This document shows positions 47,718 through 58,210 of a stretch of 64,000 bases of DNA, one piece after another. The DNA comes from Paulinella micropora (Eukaryota > Cercozoa > Imbricatea > Euglyphida): contig BJOX01000357.1 of the NCBI GenBank assembly GCA_009731375.1, positions 136,306 to 200,305 on the forward strand. The letters run 5' to 3'. Within the stretch, counting starts at the first letter, position 1; every line of letters starts with the position of its first letter. A program made the position numbers and the translations under genes. The notes beneath the pieces were generated by a model. It ran no database searches, was not told where the DNA came from, and was given only the letters and a program-made list of their open reading frames with translations.

Positions 47718-50342
47718 ATGGAAGACGAGAATGAGCAGGCTGGTGTGACACCAACTGATTATGGTCCTAGTGAGGGAGGAGAGGAGCAGGAGACTCAGTA
47801 CTCAGAAGAGAGGGGGGATAGAGATGGAGAGGAGAGAGAGGAGTATACGTATACAGCCGATGTAGAGTCGACAGGGGGGGGTAATGCACAAGAAGCGAGT
47901 GCAGGTCAGACTGGAGGATCTCCATTGACAGAGGCAGAGAGAGAGATGGAGGATGTTGGCCAGAATATCCCAAATACATGGGAACAGTTGGCTACATATG
48001 ATGATGAAGAGTCCTTCTTCCTTAACTACCCAACCTATTATAAAACACACATCTACATTCCTTACGAGAAAAGGAATAGACCAGGACAAGGTCAAAGCAA
48101 CCTCCTGATCGAAATTCCCGGCCTTGCGAAGCCTCTCTTCAACAAAGTGAGGTTTGAGCACGAAAGAGTGCCATTGCAGGATATCAAGTATGGCGACACT
48201 CTTACACTGTGCGACATATACGACATATCTGCAACACTCTACGCTGCTGTGCTCGTTGCGGAATTTTATGAACGCACAAACATACAGTGGAAAAATAAAC
48301 GCACAACTGCAGCATGGCTGTCTGTCTGTGGTGTCCCCACTGATATCAAGAATCTAGAAAGAAAGTTCGAAGGTAGAAACCAAAGTGGCATTGAGTTTGC
48401 CCTTGAGGCTTTTGTAACTGCCTTCACACGGGCTTACAACGAAATGTACAAAGCACTGAAAGACAACACAAGGCAACATCCTGTTTACGAGGAGGTTGAC
48501 CAGTCTTGTCAGGTGCTTGAACGCCTCACACAACTCCATAAGGGCCTCTTTGAGGGGAAGGAGCAAAAACCAACATGGAAACAATGGGCCCACACGAAGA
48601 ATCACACTCTCATTAAAGGCCCTCTCACAACAATCCCAAATAATAACAGAGCTGATAAGTCTTCCATGAGAGAAAAGGCACACTTCCTCTCTAGTGCCAC
48701 AGGGCTTGCACAGTTCGTGACTCATCTAGCACGACAGGTGAAAGAAGAAGAGACGAGACAGAAAGAGGAGAAGGAGCAGAAGGAGAAGATAGCTGTGGCA
48801 ATGGCAGTAGCACGGGTGGCTCCACAGCCAACGGCTCCACCTACCACATCTAACCCAGCTCCCAAGAAAGCAGGAGGAGGACCCACAGGAGGAGGACCCC
48901 AAGGGGGAGGGACAGTAATTAACTTGACTGACTCCCAGAAGAAAAAGCAGGCGCTGCAGGCAGCCCTAGCTAAAATCAAAATTGGGGGAGGGGGCCTTAA
49001 GCTCTATGCTATCACTGCCAATGAGGCTGACACAGAGAAGACCCTCATGACTAAGCTCAATGAGATGGACAGATGCTTCCAGCAAAACCAGTGTGAGGTG
49101 GAGCAGGAGTATGAAGTCCTAGAACATCTCTGTGATCGATCCCTCCTTGGAGCTGGTTTTGATCGTATAACTTACGAGAAGTACAGAGGAGAGGAGGAGC
49201 TAGCAAGGAAAGGTGGACATGCAGAGATGAGTTGTACTCTGGCCATTGCTGCCCTCATTCGATACTTTAAGGCAAGTGGATACCAACACTTGTGCACTGG
49301 CACATTGATTGGGTTTGAAATTTTCGACTTAGTATCGGAGCAGTTGCAGTCTGTCACTCAGCTTGCATCTGTCTTAACAAATGTGGGCACCCAGTACACT
49401 CTCTTTTATAACCACAAAGCCATACTCCTATATTTCCTCAGTGCTTTGCACGTCTACAACAAAAATAAGCTCACACTGCTCATGCAAGACTGCAAAACCT
49501 TCGACAAGGTAAAGCACTTGAACTTTTTGGAGATGAGCGTCTTTGAGGCCACGACTAAGGCCGTGAGCCCAAAAATGTTGTGGACCGAAGTAATGACCGC
49601 TTGTCAGAGGCTCGACAGCCAGACAGCATCCTTGATCGGTTCTGCATCGGCTTCTGCTCAACCGCAAGCCGCACATACGCAACGATCTCTAGGAAAGCGA
49701 CCAAGAGAGAACAGTCGTGAAGCTAACACACCTTGTATTCGTTGGTGGGCACGGGCACAATGCTTCAAACACACAAATAAGAAATGCCCGTACAACCACG
49801 ATGTCGAGGACACCCGCATCCGAAACACACTCCTCAAGAACGTACGGTCGGACGAAACCAACACCGTCGCCGTTCTGCGCCGACTGCGCAAGGATCAGGG
49901 GTGGAAATTACAGGATGTCGCGGACCATGACCACGAACTAGCTGACGCGATCAATTCTCTTTTCGCTAGAGATGATCAGAAGACGGCAGCCATAGAAGCC
50001 GCAAGTAGAGGAAGAGGTGGAACACGAGGAAGAGGAGGAGGGAGAGGAATCAATCGAGGAGGAGGAGCCCCTTTCGCACGAGGCACATACACTCGCGGGG
50101 GGGAGAGAGGATTTGTGAGAAGAGGAGGAGGAAGAGGTGTATTTCAAGGTAGAGGAGGAGGAAGATGGGTTGGCCGAGGTGGATACGGCAGCGCAGAGCG
50201 CCCGTACCACAGAGATGGGGGCTGGGCAGACGGCTCGAGCTCAAGCTCGAGTTCCTCAGCACCACAGGCCTATGCGACATCAGGCGCAACCACTACCGAC
50301 ACTGATGCCGACTCAGGTAACAGATTTGAGGTAGTCCAATGA
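47718..50342 (+). CDS. Gag protein of element 3
   Basis: An intact 874-residue frame starts at an ATG with A at -3 and G at +4. The N-terminus is acidic (Glu, Gly, Thr-rich). A helical middle part shares GYQHLCTGTLIGFEIF and LNFLEMSVFE with element 2. Near 49733-49800 lies C-x8-C-x7-C-x3-H, a CCCH-type finger, followed by a long RGG/Gly-rich region (50008-50220) and a Ser-rich end with GNRFEVVQ. The architecture suggests RNA binding by CCCH plus RGG instead of the usual CCHC knuckle. Pol follows in the same frame after a single UGA. Confidence 0.9.
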   Translation: MEDENEQAGVTPTDYGPSEGGEEQETQYSEERGDRDGEEREEYTYTADVESTGGGNAQEASAGQTGGSPLTEAEREMEDVGQNIPNTWEQLATYDDEESFFLNYPTYYKTHIYIPYEKRNRPGQGQSNLLIEIPGLAKPLFNKVRFEHERVPLQDIKYGDTLTLCDIYDISATLYAAVLVAEFYERTNIQWKNKRTTAAWLSVCGVPTDIKNLERKFEGRNQSGIEFALEAFVTAFTRAYNEMYKALKDNTRQHPVYEEVDQSCQVLERLTQLHKGLFEGKEQKPTWKQWAHTKNHTLIKGPLTTIPNNNRADKSSMREKAHFLSSATGLAQFVTHLARQVKEEETRQKEEKEQKEKIAVAMAVARVAPQPTAPPTTSNPAPKKAGGGPTGGGPQGGGTVINLTDSQKKKQALQAALAKIKIGGGGLKLYAITANEADTEKTLMTKLNEMDRCFQQNQCEVEQEYEVLEHLCDRSLLGAGFDRITYEKYRGEEELARKGGHAEMSCTLAIAALIRYFKASGYQHLCTGTLIGFEIFDLVSEQLQSVTQLASVLTNVGTQYTLFYNHKAILLYFLSALHVYNKNKLTLLMQDCKTFDKVKHLNFLEMSVFEATTKAVSPKMLWTEVMTACQRLDSQTASLIGSASASAQPQAAHTQRSLGKRPRENSREANTPCIRWWARAQCFKHTNKKCPYNHDVEDTRIRNTLLKNVRSDETNTVAVLRRLRKDQGWKLQDVADHDHELADAINSLFARDDQKTAAIEAASRGRGGTRGRGGGRGINRGGGAPFARGTYTRGGERGFVRRGGGRGVFQGRGGGRWVGRGGYGSAERPYHRDGGWADGSSSSSSSSAPQAYATSGATTTDTDADSGNRFEVVQ

Positions 50343-50351
50343 CTAGAGAAG
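50331..50351 (+). promoter_or_regulatory. Gag stop codon in a readthrough context (element 3)
   Basis: The junction reads CAA-UGA-CUA-GAG (UGA at 50340-50342). The frame stays open beyond it into pol, and the first pol ATG does not come until 50394. UGA-CUA-G is the strongest readthrough motif known from animal genes and some RNA viruses. The same arrangement in element 2 supports function. Confidence 0.75.
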
Positions 50352-53300
50352 GAGGGAGAAAACAGAACAACATGCATTGCACGATACACCGTTGTGCAGG
50401 TCCCAACCAAGGGTACCAGTGAGTCTAAGAGCCCACAGCAGGCCACAGACCAACTCAAAGGTAGTACAATACCAGTACACCCATCACGACAACAAACAGT
50501 GCATGCTGCTAATAGGCAGGCGAGTAAAGCGCTGGCAAAGAGAAAGCAGGCGGGCCTGTCGCAGCCACAGCCGAAGAAAGTAAGAATAGAACCGGCAGTT
50601 AATCTTATCAACTTGCCGAGACAGACAATAGACAAGGAGGATGGAGGACATCAACCTCTCCTCACGGTCTCAAACAGAGAAAGCAAGGACAATCATCCTT
50701 CGCCTGTGAACAATACCCAAAAAGACATTACAAAAACGGCGGAAAGGGAGGAGGAGGCGAACCTCGAGAAAAGGATACAGATTTTAGAACACAAGCTCCT
50801 TGTATTGGCCTTAAAAAGTCACCGGCCAGACGCTTTATGCTATACGAACCTTTTTTGTGAAACATTAAATACCTTTATAAACGTTGGTAATGATACTATG
50901 GCGAATATTAATATTGTCGGCCGGAAATTTACTACGAAACACCATGCGTGGTTAGAAACTAATATGAAAAAATCATCTGGCACCTTGAAAGGAGTTAGTA
51001 GTCGGACGGATATAACGGGCATCATCACTTTAAATTTTAAATTGAAATCCGGACGAGTATATCGAGTGGACTTATACGTTGTCCCCGAATACCACGGATC
51101 TGTTCTTTTGTCGTACGACCAACTGGCGACAATGAACGTAGTGATTGATTGCGCCGCCAAAAGAGTCATATACGGCGTAGAGCCAGGAGAAGAATATACT
51201 GTCGACTCTCTCCATGCTATTGACTCATACGAGGCCCTACACCTAGGGGTAGCATCGGAAGGGAAACAGGTGGCCATTACACACGCATATGAGGCATATA
51301 TGCCAACGGACGCGGTGTCTAAAGATGGTTCAAACCTGTCAGACAAGAGAGAGGCGGAGGTCTATACGGCTACAGTCTCTACACAATGGGATAAAAAGTC
51401 GATAGACGATCTCATTGAAAAGAGGAAAGAGGAGATTATATGCATGGGAAAAAGGTGCCCATCGTTGGCGAGATTTGAAGAAGGAGCAGGGGCCGATGTA
51501 TATATTACCAACGGGTATTGCTTTCACGTAAAGGTGGAAGAGAAGGACAGACAGGAGTTTATACCGAGGAGAAGGGGACGACTCCCTGATATCCCGGCAG
51601 AAGATATTAAAAGCTTTATTACCGAATTCTGGGGTGACGAGCCTACGTGGCCGCGCTCACTGACAGAAGTGAAAAAGTGCCTGCGCACTCTTTTTGAAAA
51701 TAATAAACCATATACGGTCATACTCCCGTACAATGAGAAGGCGATATGGGCGCAGGAGATACGGGACCGGCTTATTGATCATCCGATACCGGTGCCCTCA
51801 CGGAAGCAACACTTAGTGGTGGCTTGTCGTCTCGGGACTCGTGAGCAGAGCAGTGCATACAAGCGGAAGCTCAGAGACCAGGACAAGTTGAAATTGATTC
51901 CTCAAGCATTCACATGCTTCGATGGTTTCTACACCCGAAAAGCTCCGTTGCAATATGCGAGATTAATAGATATGTTGGTAGGTCTGGCGGAGGACGACGA
52001 ACCAGACACTGCCACATATGAAAAAACGGGAATGGACGATATATCAGAAGAAGAGTTGGGCTTGGAGGAGGACAGAGCACCCCTCAAGCATCACAAGAGA
52101 ATGTCAGAGGAGGAGTTTAAGGCGGCGATAGACGAGAAATTGGCAGGAGGAGCAGGTACGGAGAAGGAGAAAGAGGTTTTGAAAGAGAGATTGAAGGCGA
52201 ACAAAATGATTTTTGACCCCCCTCAAGCGGGAGGTGTCAAGCCGGAAGACTTCACCGCGGTTATTTGTAAAATACCAGGTGCTGAGCCTTCACCGGCGCC
52301 ACGACGGGCAAATCTGAGTATACATGAAGCAAAGATCGCAGAAGAACAAGCACGGCAGTTACTCGATGAGGATTTCATTGAGAGATCGACATCTCCAATA
52401 GTTTCCCAACCGAGACTGGTGCCTAAACCGGGAGGAGAATGGCGCTTAACGGTTAACTATGCCCGCGTCAATAAAATTTTAGAGGAGGAACGAAATCCAT
52501 TACCTACTCTTGAAGAAGGAAGGCGAGTATTGCGGAACGCCAAGCTATACTCAGTCATTGATCTGAAGAATGGCTTCTGGCAAATTCCACTGGATGAAAA
52601 GTCCAGATGGCTGACTGCATTTGTAGTAGGAATGGAGATATATCAGTGGAAAGTACTTCCGATGGGACTCAAACAGGCCCCGGGACTCTTTCAGAAAGCG
52701 ATGCAAAGCATGCTGAGTAGCAAATATGATGACCAGACAGAGGGAGGTTTCATGAGGAGAAGAGGACAGAAGGCGGGAGAGTACGCATTTTGTTACATCG
52801 ATGACATTATCGTGTACTCCAATACGATGGAAGAGCACATCGACCATCTAACAGACATTTTCAGGCGTATCAAACTATTTGGCCTGAAATGTAATTTGAA
52901 GAAATGTCAACTCGCAAAGACAAGCGTGACATATTTGGGGTACGAAATCTCTTACAATAGAGTCTCGATATCCAAAGAGAAGAGGGAGAAGATCATGAGC
53001 CGGCAGAGGCCAAAGAATCGCACAGAGCTGCACTCATTTCTTGCGATGGCGCAATATTACAGCCAGTTCATACCCAATTGGGGTGCAACTCGGGCTAAGT
53101 TGGAGAGAATGATCGACTTCGGTGATTTTGAGAAGTGGGATGATGAAGCCTTAGAAGCGTACAACACGCTCAAAGATCTCATCTACAAAGATCCGAAGGA
53201 TGGCGGACTCGTGCTGATGATGCCCGACTTTTCGAAGCAATTCGTAGTCGACACAGACGCATCAAAGTTCGCGATCGGCGCAGTCTTACAACAGGAAGAT

Positions 53301-55253
53301 GAGGAGAAAAAGTTGCGCCCGATCATGTTTATAAGTAGAAAGTTGTGCTCGGCGGAGCGAAACTATTGTACGAGACAGAGAGAGGCACTGGCGGTGGTCT
53401 GGGCCCTCAAACGGTTGAGAGAGTATTTATGGGGTGGACCTCAGTTTATAGTAAGGACTGATCACCAGAATTTACTATGGCTGATGAATCATGAACAGAC
53501 TGGCCGTCTAGCGAGATGGCAGGCATTCTTGTCATGTTTCAATTTTACAATGGTCCATCTACCCGGCAAGCGAAATGTTGTCGCTGACAGCCTCTCCAGG
53601 CTAGAGTTTCACTCAGAAGTGGCAGCTCTCGTATCATCAGCAGAAATGGAGGATCTATCCCCAGACTGCACATACGAAGTGCATCATATCGAGTCGATGC
53701 AGATGGCGAGAGGGGTCCGATATAATCGATCGGGTCTACGTCATAGCCCGCAAGGTCCGGATAATGGGATATGTTGTACAGCACATGTCGAGGATGCTGA
53801 GTGGTCCTATGAAGCATATGAGAATATGAAGGCGGAGATAAAACAAGAAGAGATTCAGCAAGAAGCATATGCGGAACCCCCGCAGGAGAACAAGGAGGAG
53901 TTAGACGAAAACCCTGAGAGGATAGGAGTGCAGCTAGAGGATGGGACTATCCACATAGCCTCACCCACTGCATGGAGACAGCAACAGGCTCTCGATCCGG
54001 AGTTCAAAGAGCTAATACAGCTATACAAGAACCCGAACGAGCTGAAAATGACGAAGGAGATTAAGGACCAACAAAAGGAGATGGGGTGGAGAGACGGTCT
54101 CTTGTGGTGCAAAGGCCAACACGGGCGCTATGCATCACAACCAGACAAATGGACTCTCTGGGTTCCTGAGAAACTCAGACACATCATTTTTGTCGCTGCT
54201 CATAACTGCCCACTACTGGCGCACCCGGGCCGACAAAGAACGCATATGTTCATTTCGAGACGATTCTGGTGGAAGAAGATGAAGGAGAATATTGATGAAC
54301 AGGTCAATGCATGCATCCCATGCAAGACATCCAAAACACCATTGAAGGCGAATTTTGGCCTGATCGGGACTTTTCCTTTACACTTAGGAATGTTCGAGTT
54401 CTTACACACTGATCATGTAGGACCTTTCCCGGTCACGACGGAAGGTTACAGATACCTTCTAACGGCCATAGACAGAGCCACCAACTATGTATGGGTGGTC
54501 CCAGTCAAAGACGTTACGGGCGAAACAACAGCCAAGGCGTTGATTGACAGGATCATCTCACAGATTGGTGTGCCGAGAAAAATATGCTCAGATCGAGGCT
54601 CTGACTTCAATAATGAAGTCATCGACAAGCTATCTGCATATTACGGCATGAAATGGCAATATGTCACCGCCTATAACCCCAGAGCGAACGGCAAGATAGA
54701 GCGGGTGCATAGACCCCTCAAGGCCGCGCTGAAGATGTATTGTATGAAGAAGGAGAACCAAAAGGCATGGGTGGAGGCAGCATCCTCGTTTGCCTTTGCT
54801 ATGAATTGCCTACCCTCTACAGCGTTAGGTGGTTCAAAAGGTTCCGTCTCGCCATACCAATTGGTATATGGGCGTGAGCCCGCCATCCCAGCCTCANNNN
54901 NNNNNNTGCCTGACACCTTCAGCATCAGTCTTCCTGCGCTCCGCCTCCCTATGCGCCTGTACTATTTGCTCCGCCTCCATCTTCGCCCGAAGTCTCACCC
55001 CAAACAGCTCATCCTGATCTGCCCATGAATCTTTTGGGTGCAGCAGTGAGGCTGGGNNNNNNNNNNCTGAGGCTGGGATGGCGTCAGATTTCAGGTCGGG
55101 GATATTGTATTACTGTACCATCCTCAGGTTCCTCAGGGAGTCAGCTCGAAGCTGTTCATCCACTGGAAAGGACCATACCAGATCATGGAACAGATGGGGC
55201 CTTTGAATTATAAAATCAGGGGCAGAGGAAAAGTTCAAATAGTCAATGTATGA
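50343..55253 (+). CDS. Pol polyprotein of element 3 (PR-RT-RNase H-IN)
   Basis: In order: a basic linker; a retropepsin-like domain with GNDTMA (Asp at 50892-50894) and VPEYHGSVLLSYDQL; the conserved domain with VILPYNEKAIW and DHPIPVPSRK; RT (VIDLKNGFWQIPL, LPMGLKQAPGLFQ, YIDD at 52794-52805); RNase H (DTDASKFAIGAVLQQ, TRQREALAVVWAL, RTDHQNLLWL); integrase HHCC (HNCPLLAHPGRQRTH ... CIPCK); the DDE core (HTDHVGPF, SDRGSDFNN, NGKIERVHRPL); and a GPY/F-like module (HWKGPYQI, about 55155-55190). The frame is broken at two 10-N gaps around 54897-55066, where a contig appears to be inverted; on both sides the frame is the same. A TGA at 55251-55253 stands where element 5 has an Arg codon. Confidence 0.9.
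54881..55083 (+). other. Apparently inverted contig between two 10-N gaps
   Basis: Gaps lie at 54897-54906 and 55057-55066. The reverse complement of 54907-55056 begins with the bases that end the left flank (CCCAGCCTCA) and is open in the integrase frame, with a DELFGVRLRAKME peptide that matches HELMGVRLRALSE in element 5. As written, the + strand of this segment makes no sense in that frame. Confidence 0.8.
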
Positions 55254-56158
55254 AGGCTGATTAAGTATGATCCCTTCCTACTTGAAGATGAGTCCGTTGA
55301 TCAAGCACTCAAACGGATGGAGGCTGACTTTAAAGAGGTCCCACCAATCCGTCAGGAGGATATCTCGGAACGGGATGCCTACAGGGCACCAATTGCAGAG
55401 AAGGAGGAGGCTGAGCTGGAGAATAAGCGGGCCACCGACCGCAAAAAAGTGCGGCGGGGACTCAGACCCGCAAAATGGTGGAGTCGAACGTGCTGGAAGG
55501 AAAGTTCACGGAGGCGCAAATAAGGAGAGCGCAAAATGACCTTATCTACGACCGACCGAGAAAGGCGATAAGGTCGGCACGTTCGCAAGGAGTCCATCAA
55601 GAGGGGAGCGATGACGGAGATCAAGACCCTCGCGCGGGCAATGACACTCTCGTTCACCCCAGTTGGAAAGAAGGAGATGCGATTGGACATATTTCATGGG
55701 CCAAAGACGCTTTTTACTTGGTGAGGCCTGCGGCTCAACACGTAGCCGATGACACGCTCTCAGATTTATATCTCATGAGAGTCATGGCAGTACCTCACAA
55801 ACGCCATACGCGATCGAATCGAATTTCGACTGCGGCACAAATAATACAACCAGTCTTACATTTCTGGAGGAGTCTGGATCCAGTGGAAGATCCTAAAGTA
55901 AGACAATACCTTCCAGTATATAAAGACGCCAAGAAACTTGAGACATGGGATGATACCATATCTCCCACAGATAAAGATCATACCGCGTGGACCATACAAG
56001 CACTACCACGAGGGGTGCTGGACATTCCTTTTGACTTGGCACAAGGCGCAATCCCTCACAAAATTTGGGACGTCCTCGAACAGTCTACCTTAGACTTAAC
56101 TTTGGTTGGAGGTCCTCCACCAGGTAAAGGAGTCCGCGCGCGTAAACGGCGTCTATAG
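55254..56158 (+). CDS. Post-integrase conserved domain of element 3
   Basis: After the TGA at 55251 the pol frame goes on to 55523 (RLIKYDPFLLEDES, an acidic/basic helical linker). A second frame (55475-56158, -1 relative to pol) then carries a conserved domain with HISWAKDAFYLVRP, DDTLSDLYLMRV, VRQYLPVYKDAK, GVLDIPFDLAQG and PHKIWDVLEQS, ending in a basic tail. Element 5 has the same domain. Whether the frame change is a mutation, a -1 frameshift near GCAAAATGG (about 55470) or re-initiation at the ATG at 55475 is open. I do not recognise the domain; its place after integrase suggests a role in target choice. Confidence 0.6.
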
Positions 56159-56980
56159 TAAGTATTTTTTTTCTCTAGAAGTATTGTGGACCTGATCGAT
56201 TGCGAACATAGCATTGATCCAATATCGTCCCGACAACCTTACTTAGATATTAAAGCTACTACAGCATTCATTCTTCTAGAGATTAACAAGACACAGCTGA
56301 CAAAAAATAGGCATTCTATTCTCTTGCTTCGGCAGAGACAGACGAGACGGCCACGAAACAGCACCGTTACGGGATCGCTATTTGAGTGAGCGATGGTGTT
56401 TCCTGGATACGACCCGCATTAGTACCAGAATGATGATCTCATTAAAGACTCTACAGTCTAATCAAGAACTGATATATTTTAATAACATGAACTGCTACAC
56501 CGGATTCCATCGATCTCTACTTGTATCGGCATATCGCAAGGTTAGGGCGCACTCAACCCAACTTCGGATATAGTCGTCAGACTTGATCACCTGACACTAT
56601 ATTAAATGATACCGATTTATACAAGGGTATGTCTTCACAAAAAGTAAATGTATTTATGGAAACCGACGACCGGTTATTACATATATATGGAAATGGCGAC
56701 ATTACATTATTACTCAACCATAAAACATTATACTTGGACATACTGCACAAATATCTTATCGACAGAAGAAAGAGGAAGATTTTAATATAGATACTGAATG
56801 TGCTAGAGTATATATACGATTGGTACCGGGGCAAGTATCATTGTTGTTTTATAACGGCTAATTCGTGGGTTGATGTATCTTCATACATAACTCTAAACGA
56901 ATCCTAGTCAGAAAAGAAATCAGTTCAAAGCGTATTATATCGGAAACGAAGTTCCGCCATAAAAAACTGGGAGGGGGTAC
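56159..56980 (+). other. 3' untranslated part of element 3 with polypurine tract
   Basis: About 800 bp AT-rich sequence without a supported gene. It ends in CTGGGAGGGGGTAC; the purine core GGGAGGGGG at 56969-56977 directly precedes the 3' LTR and is the plus-strand primer candidate. Confidence 0.75.
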
Positions 56981-57197
56981 TGTGGACATCACCCCCCGAA
57001 TTATCAGGAAAAAACTTATTGAAAGATTTCGTCTGGCCTGACACGTCTGAAATGCCAATTTGATCCTGGTCTTTTGGCGGCTTTTTGTCTTTGCGTCACT
57101 GCGCTAATATAACGAGACATCATTCTCTTTTTTGAGGACTGTGTTTGGTTATATTACCGACTTACTCTTCCATTGAGCTATCGTTGGGGATAGTACA
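56981..57197 (+). mobile_element. 3' LTR of element 3
   Basis: It is 217 bp with TGTG...TACA ends, followed by GCCT, the target-site duplication. Confidence 0.9.
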
Positions 57198-57861
57198 GCC
57201 TCCGTTGGCTTCGAGCTTGGCTCCTCTTCTGTATCCATCGGGATTGATCCAGATTTGATCTCCGAATCTTCTGTCTTGAAAAGTCCTGCTCTTTGAACAG
57301 CTTGTCTGCCTTGTTTCCTCTTATGATCTTTCGCAATCTCCTCATCTCCAATTTGAACATTGGTTTTCTCTTCTGCCTCTTTCTCATCCACCTTAGGTAG
57401 GTTCTTGAATCCATCCTGTAACCTGCCAAGAGCTTCTGCTTCTGACTCAAACTCCAACAGATAAGGTGTAAATTTCACCAACCTTCTGACATGAACGATC
57501 TGTTCTATATCTTTTCCAAGAGGTATCTTATAATCATAGGCTCCCGTGCGTTGCTTGATCTGATATGGTTCTTGCCATTTACAGTAAACCTTGTCTCTGA
57601 TTCCCACCGGGATGTGAGGTACATACAGTAAGAATGTGCCCCCAATCTGGAACTCCGCATGCTTGAACTTATTCTCCTGTTGCTCGTCTTGCTTCTTACT
57701 AGCATGTTCCCTGGCTCTTGTCACTTACTCCTTGGCCTCGGAAAGAGCTCTCAACCGAACTCCCATGAGCTCGTGTGGCTCCCATTTATCCCCCGGTCTC
57801 AAGTTCGTCATTGGTGTGTTTAACACACTCCCATGAACTAACTGATTCGGACTAAACTTCT
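57198..57861 (-). pseudogene. Integrase C-terminus of element 5 (right part)
   Basis: Read on the - strand: SPNQLVHG, a short linker, HELMGVRLRALSEAKE, an in-frame TAA (near 57726), a GPY/F-like module (LLYVPHIPVGIRDKVYCKWQEPYQI), HVRRLVKFTPYLLEFES and an acidic/basic tail. At the insertion point (TSD) it breaks off and continues at 46872 leftward. Upstream similarity ends near 57861, so the rest of this pol is missing or rearranged. Confidence 0.75.
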
Positions 57862-58210
57862 CCGGGCCTCACAAATGAATCAGGCATGTATGGCACTAGC
57901 CAGCGGTTGTCAAGATTCTTGCTATTTTGATAGGACAGGAGAAAACTGTTATATCAAACAGTGATGCAAGGAACCTACACACAAAGTTTACATTATATGC
58001 ACTTTGTAAACAGAAAATGAAGTATGTTAGTATGTCTGTGCAATCATGTTTGTTTGTTACGTATATGTATGATGGAGAATGACAGAAACTTACTGGAAAT
58101 CCTCTTGATTTATCCAATCTCGTGATTTGAAATGATAAATCTTGCATTCAACAGTTTTTTTGCACGCCTTTCTGAACAACGTGTCATCATTTTCCGGGGT
58201 GGCTACGATC
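57862..58210. other. No gene seen
   Basis: Unique sequence between the element 5 fragment and the solo LTR. The short frame at 57896-58147 (-) lacks motifs. Confidence 0.4.

Larger units (their letters stand above)
46873..57201 (+). mobile_element. Full-length Ty3/gypsy-type element 3 with GCCT target duplication
   Basis: Two LTRs (46877-47088 and 56981-57197, about 97% alike apart from a small indel) enclose leader, gag, pol and a 3' domain. GCCT directly precedes the first LTR (46873-46876) and directly follows the second (57198-57201). The element lies inside an older - strand relative, whose integrase region it splits. As assembled, pol is disturbed by two 10-N gaps, a TGA at 55251 and a frame change near 55470. 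Confidence 0.9.
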
